A DNA stretch of 64,000 nt from Burkholderia sp. WSM2232 (GTDB lineage Bacteria; Pseudomonadota; Gammaproteobacteria; Burkholderiales; Burkholderiaceae): NCBI RefSeq assembly GCF_000472545.1, contig NZ_AWZV01000032.1, positions 112 to 64,111 on the forward strand, in the 5' to 3' direction. A model generated the notes under the pieces. The model was given only the letters and a program-made list of their open reading frames with translations, searched no databases and was not told where the DNA came from. The first letter of the stretch is position 1. Every line of letters starts with the position of its first letter. Below are positions 7,066-16,954 of this stretch, piece by piece. The position numbers were made by a program, and so were the translations under genes.

Positions 7066-8598
7066 TCATTTGTTTTGTTGCGACCCCCCCTGCGCCCCAT
7101 CCCCCACCGGCGGCTCGCCCATCGCCTGAAACAACGCCGCCGTATCCGTGAGCCGCGCGCTGGTGTAGCGAATCTCATCGAGCTGCGCATTGCGAAACTG
7201 CTGCTCGCTCGCGCGAGTCGACGCTATCGGCACAGCGCCGAGCCGATATCGCGCCGAGGTTTCGTCGAAAATACCCTGCGCCGAACGTGCCGCCGTATTC
7301 GCTGCGTCGAGCGCCTGCGCGTCGTGTTCCAGCGCGGCGAGCGTATCGGCGACGTTCTGAAACGCAGCGAGCACCGTCTGCTTGTATTGCGACACCGTGG
7401 CCTCGTAGGTGTTCATCGCTGCGCGGCGCTGTGCCATCAGCGCGCCGCCATGAAAGAGCGGCTGCGAGAGCGACGCGCCGATGCTCCAGATCGCGCCCGC
7501 GCCCGACAGCGCCACGGGCCAGCTAAAGCCGCCTTGTCCCATCGACGCGCTCAGCGACAGGCTCGGATACATCTGCGCGGTCGCCACGCCGACATCGGCG
7601 GCGGCGGCTTTCAGCGCGGCGTCGGCGGCCTGGATGTCGGGCCGCGCGCGCAACAGTTCGCTCGGCACCACCACCGGCACCTGCTGCGGAAGACGCAGGC
7701 TCGCGAGTTCGAGGTCCCCGGGTGCCGCGTCCGGCGTGCGGCCGAGCAGCACCGCGAGCGCATGGCGCGTGGTCTGCCATTGCTGCCTAAGCCCGGGCAA
7801 ACTCGCCGACAGGCTCGCCGCATTTTGTTGCGCGCTCAACTGATCCGCGTGCGAAACGGCGCCGAGCGCATAGCGGCGTTGGGTATCGCGAGCCTGATCG
7901 TTCGCGAGCGTCACGAGCCGCTCGGTCGTGTCGATCTGCGCGCGCAACGCGGCGCTCGTGATCGCGGCGCTCACGATGTTGGCGGCGAGCGCGCGCCGCG
8001 CGGCGTCGAGTTGATATGCCTGCACGTTCACGCGCGCGGCCAGCGCAGCGTCGGCCAGACGGGCGGCGCCGAACAGGTCGATCGTGTAGTGCGCCTGCAA
8101 CTGGCCGACGAAGATGTTGTAGAGGAACGTGTTAGGGCCGATCTCGGGAATCGCCAGCGCGCGATTGCGCGTGGCCTGGCCGCCGGCGTCGATGGTGGGC
8201 AGCAGCGAACTGCCGATCTGCGCCCGCAACTGTTCGCGCGCGGCTGCCAGCGTTTTTTCGGTGGCGGCGAGCGTCGGGCTATTGCGCAGCCCTTCGTCGA
8301 CGAGCGCATTCAACGCATCGGACTGATACAGCTTCCACCATTGCGGCACGGGCTTCGCGCCGACCATGAACTGTTGTGCAACGCCTTGGGCGGCAACTGT
8401 CTGCGCCGGCTGCGCCTCACTGCCGTAGTGAACGGGCTGCGGCAGCGCGGGCGGCTCGCCGTTCGGACCGAACGAACACGCGGCAAGCATCGACGTGCAC
8501 GCGACCAGCGCGGCGGGCACCGCGAGGCGTGCCGCCGGGAAATCCGCCAGGAGAGCCGCCGCGCGGCGGACAAAGCGCGCATCTGCAAAGTGGCTCAT
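7066..8598 (-). CDS. Outer-membrane efflux lipoprotein (OprM/NodT family)
   Basis: A 510-residue outer-membrane channel component of a tripartite pump. The signal ends in the lipobox MLAAC (Cys41). Two similar halves, each of the OEP type, follow: NSPTLAATEKTLAAAREQLRAQ opens the first, and PDIQAADAALKAAAADVGVATA lies in the second. ATG at 8598 (2 bases after the stop of the inner-membrane pump gene) is preferred to the TTG at 8604. It is the third gene of the operon adaptor-pump-channel on the minus strand. The substrate cannot be read from sequence. Confidence 0.92.
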   Translation of the reverse strand: MSHFADARFVRRAAALLADFPAARLAVPAALVACTSMLAACSFGPNGEPPALPQPVHYGSEAQPAQTVAAQGVAQQFMVGAKPVPQWWKLYQSDALNALVDEGLRNSPTLAATEKTLAAAREQLRAQIGSSLLPTIDAGGQATRNRALAIPEIGPNTFLYNIFVGQLQAHYTIDLFGAARLADAALAARVNVQAYQLDAARRALAANIVSAAITSAALRAQIDTTERLVTLANDQARDTQRRYALGAVSHADQLSAQQNAASLSASLPGLRQQWQTTRHALAVLLGRTPDAAPGDLELASLRLPQQVPVVVPSELLRARPDIQAADAALKAAAADVGVATAQMYPSLSLSASMGQGGFSWPVALSGAGAIWSIGASLSQPLFHGGALMAQRRAAMNTYEATVSQYKQTVLAAFQNVADTLAALEHDAQALDAANTAARSAQGIFDETSARYRLGAVPIASTRASEQQFRNAQLDEIRYTSARLTDTAALFQAMGEPPVGDGAQGGSQQNK

Positions 8599-8600
8599 GC

Positions 8601-11600
8601 TCAATTCCCCGTATGTGCCGCGCCGGGCGCCGACGGCGTGGGCGGTTCGCGCTCGTCGTTGCGTACGCGGAACGACATCGCGTAGAGCGCCGGCAAATAG
8701 AACAAGGTGAGAATAGTCGCGCTCGTAATGCCGCCCATCAACGCAGTGGCCATCGGCCCGAAAAAGTTGGAGCGCAACAGCGGAATCAGCGCGAGCACGG
8801 CGGCCGCGGCGGTCAGCGTGATCGGCCGGAAGCGCCGCACAGTGGCGCCGACAATCGCGTCGAAGCGCTTGTGCCCGGAGGCAATATCCTGCTCGATCTG
8901 GTCGACCAGAATGACCGAGTTACGCATGATGATGCCGAACATCGCGATTACGCCGAGCATTGCGACGAAGCCGAACGGCTGGCCGAACAGCAGCAGCGTG
9001 AAGACGACGCCGATCAGTCCGAGCGGCGCGGTCAGCACGACCATCAGCACGCGAGCGAAGCTCTGCAACTGGACCATCAGCAGCGTGAGCACCGCGATGA
9101 TCATGATGGGCATTTGTGCATTGATCGACGTCTGGCCCTTGCCGCTTTCCTCTACCGAGCCGCCTATCTCGATCCGGTAGCCGACGGGCAGGCTGGCGCG
9201 AATCGGCGCGAGCGCGCGGTCCACCGCATGTGTGACGTCGATGCCTTGTGCGCCCGGCGCGACATCGGACTGCACGGTGATGGTCGGCTGGCGGTCGCGT
9301 TCCCATATCACGCCGTATTCCAGATCGTTGCGCAGATGCCCGAGCGTTCCAAGCGGCACCGCGCCGTTCGGCGTAGGCATGGCGAGCGTGACGAGCTTTG
9401 CCGGGTCCACGCGCTCCGCCTTCGGCGCGCGCAGGTCGACGCTGATCAGCTTGTCGCGCTCGCGGTACTGCGTGACGGTATAGCCGGAGAGCGTCATCGC
9501 GAGGAAGCTCGAAATGTCGTCGGAGCTCACGCCGAGTTCGCGCGCCTTTTTCTGGTCGACCTCGAAGCGCACCGAGCGTTCGGCCGGTTCGTCCCAGTCG
9601 AATTGCACGTTGCGCGTGCCGGGGTCGGCGCGCAGCGTCGCGGCGACGCGTTCGGCGATCGAGCGCACCGTCGCGATCTCGTCGCCGCTTACGCGGAACT
9701 GCACCGGATAACCGACGGGCGGTCCGTTTTCCAGGCGCGACAGGCGCGTGCGGATCGCGGGGAAATGATTGCGCAGTTCCGGCTCGAGCCATTGGGCGAG
9801 CTTCTCGCGGTCTTTGACCGACTTCGCGGTAATCACGAACTGCGCGAAGTTCGGCTGGGTGAGCTGCTGATCGAGCGGCAGATAAAACCGCGGCGCGCCG
9901 CTGCCGACGAAGTCCACCGAGTGAGCAATCTCAGGGCGGCCCACCAGTGCCTTTTCCAGTCGCTTCGCCTCGCGCAGCGTGGCCTCGAACGACGCGCCCT
10001 CCGGCAAGCGCACGTCCACCAGCAGCTCGGGCCGGTCCGAGCTCGGGAAAAACTGCTGTGGAACCAGCGAGAAGCCCGCCATTGCCAGCACGAACAGCAC
10101 CACGGTAATTGCGAGCACGATAAAGCGCCGCTCGATGCACCAGCCGATCCAGCCACGCAGACGCGTGTAGAAGCGCGTGTCGTAGATGTCGTGCTCATGG
10201 TCGTGCGCCTCATGGGCCTCGCGCTTGCGCTCGGGCAGCAGGTGATAGCCGAGCAGCGGAATCAGCACCACTGCGGCGAGCCACGATGCAATCAGTGCAA
10301 TGGCCGACACTTCGAAAATGGAGCGGGTGTATTCGCCGGTGCTCGACTTGGCGAGCGCAATCGGCAGAAAACCCGACACGGTGACGAGCGTGCCGGTGAG
10401 CATCGGAAAGGCGGTGCTGGTGTAGGCGAAGGCCGCAGCGCGCGTGCGGTTCCAGCCCTGCTCGAGCTTCACCGCCATCATCTCCACGGCGATGATCGCG
10501 TCGTCGACAAGCAGGCCGAGCGCGAGCACGAGCGTGCCGAGCGAGACCTTGTGCAGCCCGATGTCGAACAGATACATGCACAACGCCGTGACGGCGAGCA
10601 CGACCGGAATCGAGATGACCACCACCATGCCGGTGCGCACGCCGAGCGACACGAGGCTGACCACCAGCACGATCGCGACGGCTTCGGCCACGGCTTCCAG
10701 GAAGTCGTCGACGGAATGGGCGACCGCGTGCGGCATGCTCGACACCTCGGTCAACTGCAGGCCGGCGGGCAGGGCTTTGCGCAGGCGCAGCATTTGGGCG
10801 TCGAGCGCCTTGCCGAGGCGGATCACGTCGCCGCCTGGTTGCATCGTCACGCCGATGCCGAGCACCGGCTTGCCGCCCGCGCGCATTTGCGTGACGGCCG
10901 GGTCGTCGTAGCCGCGTTTGATCGTGGCGATATCGCCGAGACGGAACGAGCGGCCGTTGATGCGGATCAGCATGTCGGCAAGTGCATCGACGTTAGCGAA
11001 CTGGCCGGTGGGACGCACGAACACCCGGTCGTCGGTGGTGGTCAGCGTGCCGGCTTGCGACACCGCGTTCTGCGCGTTGATCGCCTGGCCCAGTTGCTGC
11101 GGCGAAATGCCAAGCCGCGTGAGCTGCGTATTGGCGATCTCGATATAGATGTGCTGGTCCGGGTCGCCGAAATAGTCGACCTTGGCGACGCCGGGTACGC
11201 GCAGCAGCACGGTGCGCAACTGGTCCGCGTAATCGTGCAGTTGCGCGGGCGAAAAGCCGTCGCCTTCGAGCGTGTAGATGTTGGTGTAGACGTCGCCGAA
11301 TTCGTCGTTGAAGAATGGGCCTTGCACGCCCTGCGGCAGGGTCGCCGCAATGTCGCCGACTTTCTTGCGCACCTGATACCAGGTTTCCTGCACCTGGCTG
11401 ACCGGCGCGGAGTCTTTCATCGTGAAGAACATCAGCGACTCGCCAGGGCGCGAGTAACTGCGCAGGAAGTCGATGGCAGGCGTCTCCTGCAACTTGCGGC
11501 CGATGCGGTCCGTGACCTGTTCCTGCACCTGCCGCGCCGTTGCGCCGGGCCAGAAGGTGCGGATCACCATCACGCGGAACGTGAACGGCGGGTCTTCCGA

Positions 11601-11729
11601 CTGCGCGAGGCGCGTGTACGCGAGGATGCCGAAGGCGGTGGCGAGCGCGATCAGAAACACGACCAGCGCCTGATGGCGCAGCGCCCACGCGGACAGGTTA
11701 AAGCGTCCCTCTTCATGGGTCGTGCTCAT
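8601..11729 (-). CDS. RND efflux transporter, inner-membrane permease
   Basis: A 1042-residue resistance-nodulation-division pump. It has the expected build: an N-terminal TM segment, a large periplasmic loop (FTFRVMVIRTFWPGATARQV and onward), a group of TM helices near residues 335-500 with the TM4 acidic pair in LLVDDAIIAVEMM, a second periplasmic loop, and a C-terminal TM group. The proton-relay aspartates are present, so it should be active. It belongs to the branch with QSEDPPF near the N-terminus, not the AcrB branch. The start overlaps the adaptor stop by 4 bases. A 1162-codon open frame on the other strand is only a shadow of its codon bias. Confidence 0.93.
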   Translation of the reverse strand: MSTTHEEGRFNLSAWALRHQALVVFLIALATAFGILAYTRLAQSEDPPFTFRVMVIRTFWPGATARQVQEQVTDRIGRKLQETPAIDFLRSYSRPGESLMFFTMKDSAPVSQVQETWYQVRKKVGDIAATLPQGVQGPFFNDEFGDVYTNIYTLEGDGFSPAQLHDYADQLRTVLLRVPGVAKVDYFGDPDQHIYIEIANTQLTRLGISPQQLGQAINAQNAVSQAGTLTTTDDRVFVRPTGQFANVDALADMLIRINGRSFRLGDIATIKRGYDDPAVTQMRAGGKPVLGIGVTMQPGGDVIRLGKALDAQMLRLRKALPAGLQLTEVSSMPHAVAHSVDDFLEAVAEAVAIVLVVSLVSLGVRTGMVVVISIPVVLAVTALCMYLFDIGLHKVSLGTLVLALGLLVDDAIIAVEMMAVKLEQGWNRTRAAAFAYTSTAFPMLTGTLVTVSGFLPIALAKSSTGEYTRSIFEVSAIALIASWLAAVVLIPLLGYHLLPERKREAHEAHDHEHDIYDTRFYTRLRGWIGWCIERRFIVLAITVVLFVLAMAGFSLVPQQFFPSSDRPELLVDVRLPEGASFEATLREAKRLEKALVGRPEIAHSVDFVGSGAPRFYLPLDQQLTQPNFAQFVITAKSVKDREKLAQWLEPELRNHFPAIRTRLSRLENGPPVGYPVQFRVSGDEIATVRSIAERVAATLRADPGTRNVQFDWDEPAERSVRFEVDQKKARELGVSSDDISSFLAMTLSGYTVTQYRERDKLISVDLRAPKAERVDPAKLVTLAMPTPNGAVPLGTLGHLRNDLEYGVIWERDRQPTITVQSDVAPGAQGIDVTHAVDRALAPIRASLPVGYRIEIGGSVEESGKGQTSINAQMPIMIIAVLTLLMVQLQSFARVLMVVLTAPLGLIGVVFTLLLFGQPFGFVAMLGVIAMFGIIMRNSVILVDQIEQDIASGHKRFDAIVGATVRRFRPITLTAAAAVLALIPLLRSNFFGPMATALMGGITSATILTLFYLPALYAMSFRVRNDEREPPTPSAPGAAHTGN

Positions 11730-12922
11730 GAAGCGAAGTCCTCGGGATGCAGCGGCGCGACGGCGCGCACTTTTTCTCCGGCGCTCACCGTGTGCACGCC
11801 TTGCAGCACGACGTGCTCGCCGTCCTTCAGGCCCTGGCTCACCACGATCGTGCGCTCGTTGTAGCGCGCAACCGTGACGCGGCGCAGTTCAAGCACGCTG
11901 TCTGCCGCCCGCACGACCCATACGGCTGGTTGCGGGCCGTCGTGAAAGAGCGCGGTGGCCGGCAACACGAAGAAGCCATGCTGGCCTTCGGCGCCGCTCG
12001 CGGTCGATGCGGGGCGCGCCGACAGCGCGATGTCCGCGGTCATGCCGAGGCGCACGTCGGGGCCGGGATTGTCAAGCGTGAGTTTGGCGCGATAGGTGCG
12101 GCTTTGCGGATCCGCCGCGGGCGAGAGCTCGCGCACGCGCGCCGTGAACGTGCGGCCCGGCAGCGCCCCGAGCGTGACGCGGGCGGTCTGTCCGGGCGCG
12201 AGTCCCGCGAGCGCGCTTTCGGGCACGTCGCAAACCACGTCGAGTTCGCCGCTCCATGCGAGGTTGTAGACGGCCTGGCCCGCCGACACGTTTTGCCCCG
12301 TGTCCGCCTGCTCGGCCGTGATCACCCCCGCGTGATCGGCCACGAGCGTGGTGTACTGCAACTGGTCTTTCGCCAACGCCGCCTGCTGCGCCGCCTGGTC
12401 GCGCTGCGCAGCGGCCGACGCATAGGCGTTCGTGGTCTGCTCCAGTTGTGCGGGCGCGATCAGGTTTTCTTTGGCTTGCGCCTGATCGCGGTCCAACTGT
12501 TGCCTCGCGTAGCGATAGCTGTGCTCGGCGGCGGCAAGCTGCGCCTGGGCGCTGGCCGCGTTTTTCTGTGCGTCCGCCGGATCGAGGCGCGCAACGATCT
12601 GGCCGTTCTTCACCACGTCGCCGAGGCGCACGCGCCGCTCGATGATCTTGCCGCCGACGCGAAACGACAGCGGCGTCGAATAGCGCGCCTGCACTTCGCC
12701 GGGCAAGGAGGTGACGGGCGCGGTGTTGCCGTCCGCATGAACCGCGACGGCCACGACCGGTCGCGGCTCGGGGGCGGCCGCCTCCTTCTTCGAGCATGCA
12801 TTCAACCCGACGACAGCGGCGCAAGCGAGCGCCAGAGCGACATGGCGCGGCCGCCCGTGGCGCGCAAGCCGACCAGACTGCTGACGCATCGCCGAGGATG
12901 CGTAAAAACCGGGACGCTTCAC
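11726..12922 (-). CDS. RND periplasmic adaptor (membrane fusion lipoprotein)
   Basis: About 398 residues. A hydrophobic signal ends in VVGLNAC (Cys43), a lipoprotein signal. A barrel-sandwich/lipoyl half (FRVGGKIIERRVRLGDVVKNGQIVARLD) follows, then a coiled-coil hairpin (about residues 115-190, rich in Ala/Gln), the second lipoyl half and a beta-barrel (GQTARVTLGALPGRTF). This is the HlyD/AcrA-type adaptor that joins pump and channel. It is the first gene of the operon, divergent from tetR. A second in-frame ATG at 12889 is a possible start. Confidence 0.9.
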   Translation of the reverse strand: MKRPGFYASSAMRQQSGRLARHGRPRHVALALACAAVVGLNACSKKEAAAPEPRPVVAVAVHADGNTAPVTSLPGEVQARYSTPLSFRVGGKIIERRVRLGDVVKNGQIVARLDPADAQKNAASAQAQLAAAEHSYRYARQQLDRDQAQAKENLIAPAQLEQTTNAYASAAAQRDQAAQQAALAKDQLQYTTLVADHAGVITAEQADTGQNVSAGQAVYNLAWSGELDVVCDVPESALAGLAPGQTARVTLGALPGRTFTARVRELSPAADPQSRTYRAKLTLDNPGPDVRLGMTADIALSARPASTASGAEGQHGFFVLPATALFHDGPQPAVWVVRAADSVLELRRVTVARYNERTIVVSQGLKDGEHVVLQGVHTVSAGEKVRAVAPLHPEDFAS

Positions 12923-13042
12923 AATGACCCCAGACAGGAAACGGCGAAGGAACAGGCAAGCCGCAACGGCCGCCAGCGAACAGCGCAGGCCCGGTCATGC
13001 AATTGGCATACGCATCTGATTTGCAATGATTCCACGCATTCT

Positions 13043-13058
13043 AATACACACCTGTATT
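13043..13058. promoter_or_regulatory. Inverted repeat in the tetR/efflux divergent promoter (candidate operator)
   Basis: AATACA-CACC-TGTATT is a perfect 6-bp inverted repeat with a 4-bp spacer, in an AT-rich part of the 184-bp gap between the divergent adaptor and tetR genes. The size and position fit a TetR-family operator for both genes. Binding is inferred. Confidence 0.5.
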
Positions 13059-13106
13059 TGAATGTCGATGTGAATTGGAATTCTTTTCGGTGCTAGACTT
13101 GCGCCC

Positions 13107-13724
13107 ATGAAACGGCAAAGACTGACACGCGAGCAAAGCAAAGACCAGACACGGCAGCGTCTGCTCGATGCTGCGCAAGCAATTTTTATGAAGAAGGGCT
13201 TTGTCGCGGCAAGTGTCGAAGACATCGCGGCGGCGGCGGGCTATACGCGCGGCGCGTTCTATTCGAATTTCCGCAGCAAGAACGAGTTGTTGCTCGAACT
13301 GCTGCGGCGCGATCACGAGGCCATGCAGGCAGGCTTGCGGGCCATTTTCGAGGACGAGGCCACGCGCGAGCAGATGGAACAACGCGTGATGCACTACTAC
13401 AGCAATCTGCATCGCGAGAACAAATGCTTTTTGCTGTGGGTAGAGGCGAAACTGCTGGCGGCGCGCGACGGCCGTTTCCGGCTGCGTTTCAACGCGTTCC
13501 TGCACGAAAAGCTGGCGCAACTCGCTGCTTACGTGCGCGAGTTCTCCGAGCGGGTCGGCACGCCGCTACCGTTGCCGGCGGAGATGCTGGCCATGGGCCT
13601 GATGGGTTTGTGCGACGGCGTGCAGTTCTTCCACACGGTCGATCCGCAGAACGTGCCGGGCGAGTTGGCGCAAGCGGTGCTGGCGGGATTTTTTGCGCGC
13701 GTCGTGTACGGGCGCAGCGCTTGA
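13107..13724 (+). CDS. TetR-family regulator of the efflux operon
   Basis: 205 residues. The N-terminal helix-turn-helix is typical: DQTRQRLLDAAQAIFMKKGF, then VEDIAAAAGYTRGAFYSNF and RSKNELLLELLRR. The C-terminal part is an all-helical ligand-binding domain, including EMLAMGLMGLCDGVQFF. It is transcribed away from the efflux operon, the usual arrangement for a local repressor that is released by a pump substrate. The specific ligand is unknown. Confidence 0.88.
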   Translation: MKRQRLTREQSKDQTRQRLLDAAQAIFMKKGFVAASVEDIAAAAGYTRGAFYSNFRSKNELLLELLRRDHEAMQAGLRAIFEDEATREQMEQRVMHYYSNLHRENKCFLLWVEAKLLAARDGRFRLRFNAFLHEKLAQLAAYVREFSERVGTPLPLPAEMLAMGLMGLCDGVQFFHTVDPQNVPGELAQAVLAGFFARVVYGRSA

Positions 13725-13859
13725 GGGCCGCGGGCGCTTAAGAGGCGCAGGCGACAAGACGACGGGCGGCGAGGGAACGAGCGACGAGGGGACGAGCGGC
13801 GCCGGGCGTGACCGGCGTGAGGCGAAACTGCCTCACGCAATGTGGCACACGTGCCGCGA

Positions 13860-14072
13860 TCAGTTCACGGTGACTTGCGTGCAGGTATCGCCAACGGGGC
13901 TCGCGCATACGAACGCATATTGGCCGCTGTAGCGCAGTACTTCCTTACCCGCGTGAAGGACGACCTTGATGTCCGGGCAGCGCTCATAAGCAATGAAGGC
14001 TGAGCAGGCTGCGGCAGACCAGCAGACCAGAGAGAAGGCGATTTTTTCGAGAAGCTGGAAACGATGTGGCAT
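13860..14072 (-). CDS. Small secreted or membrane-anchored hypothetical protein
   Basis: A 70-residue protein. An N-terminal hydrophobic stretch (IAFSLVCWSAAACSAFIAY, about residues 11-29) is followed by a short tail with Cys residues (ERCPDIKV, FVCASPVGDTCTQVTVN). It reads like a signal-anchored small periplasmic protein with possible disulfides. Base composition is less GC-rich than its neighbours. No strong Shine-Dalgarno sequence is seen before the ATG at 14072, and I do not recognise the family. The regular hydrophobic profile is the main support. Confidence 0.45.
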   Translation of the reverse strand: MPHRFQLLEKIAFSLVCWSAAACSAFIAYERCPDIKVVLHAGKEVLRYSGQYAFVCASPVGDTCTQVTVN

Positions 14073-14345
14073 GGCAATCAGCGAGCGGCTTAGCGGGCGG
14101 TTTTCGAGGCGCTATCTTACCAGTGTATAAGGGTTTCTACCTAGCCGGTTTCCGCGATAATGCGTGAAACAGTGGCGTGCGCGCATCGCCCGAAGCTGAC
14201 GAGATTGTCATGTGCAGGTCAGCGTTGGGACAGGTCGCGTCGATACAATCGGATTCGTTGGGCAAATCCGCGCGAGCCTTGCCGCGCGGAGCGATACAGG
14301 CGGCAGCGCTGCGCCGGCCCGGCATTTCGAGGCAGGAGTCGTCCC

Positions 14346-15347
14346 ATGAATCAATTGCAGTCCATGCGCGTGTTCGTCAAGGTGGCGGACCTCGGCAGCT
14401 TCGTTCGCGCGGCAACTTCGCTGGATCTTTCCACCGCTGTGGTGACCCGTCATGTGGCGGATCTGGAGGCGCGTCTCGGCACGCGGCTGCTCAATCGCAC
14501 CACGCGCCGTCTTTCGCTCACCGAATCGGGCGCGACCTATCTGGAGCGCGTGCGCCACATACTCGACGACCTCGAAGGCGTCGAGCAGATGCTGGCGGCG
14601 CGTCATCATGAGCCGGTGGGCACGTTGCGCATCGTGGCGCCGGTGGTGTTCGGGCTGCAAAGTCTGGCGTCGGCGGTGCAGTCCTACGCTGCGCGCTATC
14701 CTGACGTGGTTCCCGATGTGACGCTTGCCGACCGGCAGGCGGACCTCGTCGACGAAGGCTTCGACGTCGGCATCCTGATCGGACGACCGGCACGCAGCGC
14801 GAGCATCGTCACGCGGCGCTTGACCACCTGTCAGTTGACCGTCTGCGCGACGCCGGCTTACCTGGAGCGCCACGGTACGCCGACGCGGCCCGAAGATCTG
14901 CGCAGCCATCCGTGCCTGAGCCGGCCGCCGGAGCAGGGCGGCGAGGAGCGTGTGTTCAGCGGACCGCAAGGGCCTGTCCGCGTGCGGCCCGTGAACGCGA
15001 TTGCGGCGAACAACAGCGAGATGCTGCGGCAGTTCGCGCTACTCGGCATGGGCGTCGCGATCCTGCCGAGCTATCTGATCGGGCGGGACCTGGCGGGCGG
15101 CCGGCTCGTCGAATTGCTGGGCGATTACCGTCTGCCCGAGATTGAAATTACGATTGCTTATCCGAGCCGCCTTCACTTGCCGGCGAAGGTGCGGACCTTT
15201 GTCGATCACCTGGTCGAGCATTTCCAGTCGGACGCCACCGCGCCGGCGCGCACCGCGCGGCCCCCGAAGCACGCGCATCCGCTTAGGACATCGGCGGGCC
15301 GGGCCGGCTGGCCGCGAGCGGCCGCGGCTGCGTCGCTGCCTGCCTGA
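14346..15347 (+). CDS. LysR-family transcriptional regulator
   Basis: 333 residues. The N-terminal winged helix (MNQLQSMRVFVKVADLGSF, then RLGTRLLNRTTRRLSLTESG) is of the LysR subgroup often found in Burkholderia. The periplasmic-binding-like effector domain runs from GTLRIVAPVVFG to VRTFVDHLVEHF. The ATG at 14346 follows GGCAGGAGT, so the longer in-frame start at 14160 is unlikely. The last 35 or so residues are Pro/Ala/Arg-rich with no counterpart in the family; this tail may come from loss of the original stop. No divergent target gene is adjacent; a cupin gene lies convergent on the right. Confidence 0.88.
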   Translation: MNQLQSMRVFVKVADLGSFVRAATSLDLSTAVVTRHVADLEARLGTRLLNRTTRRLSLTESGATYLERVRHILDDLEGVEQMLAARHHEPVGTLRIVAPVVFGLQSLASAVQSYAARYPDVVPDVTLADRQADLVDEGFDVGILIGRPARSASIVTRRLTTCQLTVCATPAYLERHGTPTRPEDLRSHPCLSRPPEQGGEERVFSGPQGPVRVRPVNAIAANNSEMLRQFALLGMGVAILPSYLIGRDLAGGRLVELLGDYRLPEIEITIAYPSRLHLPAKVRTFVDHLVEHFQSDATAPARTARPPKHAHPLRTSAGRAGWPRAAAAASLPA

Positions 15348-15360
15348 ATGCCGCCGCCGC

Positions 15361-15750
15361 TCAGATCCAGAGATCGTTGACGGCCGTGCGTTCGCCGGTT
15401 TCCTCGCCGGTGTTGCGCACACCGCGCGGCTCCACCAGCAGCAGCTTGACCTCGCGTTCGGCGAACGGCTTGTGTTCGGTGCCCTTGGGCACGACAAACA
15501 TTTCGCCCGCCGACAGCATCACGAAACCGTCGCGCATGTCGATGCGCAACTGGCCGTCCAGCACGATGAAGGTTTCGTCGGTGTCCGCATGCTGGTGCCA
15601 CACGAAATCGCCTTCGATACGCACGACCTTGAACTGGTAGTCGTTCATTTCCGCGACGACGCGTGCCTGCCATTGGTCGTCGAACAGCGCGAGTTTTTCC
15701 GCAAAATTGACCGCGCGGTAGCGCTTCTGGTTCGTGAGAGTGTCGGACAT
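15361..15750 (-). CDS. Cupin-domain protein
   Basis: 129 residues forming one small beta-barrel. Cupin motif 1 is seen as WHQHADTDETFIVLDGQLRI (His, His, Glu ligands) and motif 2 as GEMFVVPKGTEHKP (His ligand). A metal site is therefore likely intact. AAGGAG stands before the ATG at 15750. Such single cupins may be isomerases, dioxygenase-like or sensor proteins; the substrate is unknown. Confidence 0.82.
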   Translation of the reverse strand: MSDTLTNQKRYRAVNFAEKLALFDDQWQARVVAEMNDYQFKVVRIEGDFVWHQHADTDETFIVLDGQLRIDMRDGFVMLSAGEMFVVPKGTEHKPFAEREVKLLLVEPRGVRNTGEETGERTAVNDLWI

Positions 15751-15970
15751 GCGGTGCTCCTTCGAAAGATGGTGGCTGTTTCGGGAAGAAGCGTAGCGCG
15801 TGCCGCGCGCGGAGGTCTTGAACGTTTGTGGGCGCGCGCGGTGGGAGGGGCGGGACTTTGGCGCTGTAACTTTGAATTGCGTTTCGCGCTGCGCCTTTAA
15901 TTGCGATTTGCGTTGAGTTTTATGCTGCTTTCTGCTTTCTGCATCGCGTTTTCCCGCTGGGTTTTCCGCG

Positions 15971-16954
15971 CTAGCCCTTGTCTCGCGATGAAATCCCCAG
16001 CATCTCGAGCCACTGCGCCGGCGCCACGCCCCACGCGCGCTTGAAGTGCCGCGTCATATGGCTCTGGTCGGCAAAGCCGCTGGCGGCAGAGGCGTCCGCG
16101 AGCGGCATGCCGGCGAGCGCGAGTTGACGCATGCGATCGAGCCGCCGCATCGTCAGATAGCGGTGCGGGCTCGTGCCGAAGAGCGCGCGAAAGTCGTGCG
16201 ACAGGCTCCAGCGGTCGCGTCCGGCGGCGGCCGCTAGCTCGTCGAGCGTCACCGCGTGCTCGAGCGACGCCAGCAGATATTCGCGGGCCCGCCGCGCGGC
16301 GCCGAAATCCACCGGGCGGCGCGTCGGGCGGGCGCCGGCTGCCGCGTGTAGCGCCATCGCCAGTTCGTAGAGGCCGTCGTCCTGTTCCAGCGGATTCATC
16401 GCGCGATCCATACTGCTGAGCACGTTGTGCGTGGCCGCAAAAAGGCGCGGATCGTCCGACAGTCCGCCGTTGACAAACGGCAGCGGCTGCCCGCCGAGCG
16501 TTTGCTGGAACAGCGCTGGGTCCACATAGATCATGCGATACCGGAACCCTTCGCCGGTGCCGGCCTGGCCGTCGTGCGGCTCGTCGGGGTGCAGGACCAT
16601 GGTGCCGCCGGGCAGGCTGTGACGCATGCTGCCGCGATAGCGAAAGCTTTGCACGCCGGCGAGCGTGCGCCCGATCGCGTAGGTGTCGTGGCGGTGCATC
16701 GCGTAGCCGGCGCCGTGGAAAAACGCTTCGATCCGCTCGATGCCGTCCGCGCCCGCCGCGGCTGCCGACGGCGGCGAGCGGTAGATCCAGTCCACGCCTT
16801 GTTTTTCCACCGACGTTGCGGCTGCGGCTCGCGCAGACGCTGGGGCATCGGTGCCCGGCGGGCTCTGCGCGGCGCCGGTCAGGGGCTCGCGGGCGCTCAC
16901 GGGCTCGGGCCCGGCCGGGCACGCCGACGGGCCAAAGCGCTCCGACCCGCTCAC
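15971..16954 (-). CDS. AraC-family transcriptional regulator
   Basis: Up to 327 residues. The central part has an AraC-type cupin sensing domain (RIEAFFHGAGYAMHRHDTYAIGRTLAG). The C-terminus has two HTH motifs (VTLDELAAAAGRDRWSLSHDFRALFG and ADASAASGFADQSHMTRHFKRAWG). The GTG at 16954 overlaps the stop of the DUF2795 gene (GTGA), which suggests coupling. The first 50 residues are low-complexity Ala/Pro/Ser, so a later start cannot be excluded. The target is unknown. Confidence 0.85.
   Translation of the reverse strand: MSGSERFGPSACPAGPEPVSAREPLTGAAQSPPGTDAPASARAAAATSVEKQGVDWIYRSPPSAAAAGADGIERIEAFFHGAGYAMHRHDTYAIGRTLAGVQSFRYRGSMRHSLPGGTMVLHPDEPHDGQAGTGEGFRYRMIYVDPALFQQTLGGQPLPFVNGGLSDDPRLFAATHNVLSSMDRAMNPLEQDDGLYELAMALHAAAGARPTRRPVDFGAARRAREYLLASLEHAVTLDELAAAAGRDRWSLSHDFRALFGTSPHRYLTMRRLDRMRQLALAGMPLADASAASGFADQSHMTRHFKRAWGVAPAQWLEMLGISSRDKG

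Noticed and set aside
7051-8685. 544-codon forward open frame
   Set aside because: Antisense to the outer-membrane efflux gene, Arg-rich, no family resemblance.
8376-11864. 1162-codon forward open frame
   Set aside because: It lies opposite the RND pump gene and is Arg/Ala/His-rich without native features; it is a codon-bias shadow.
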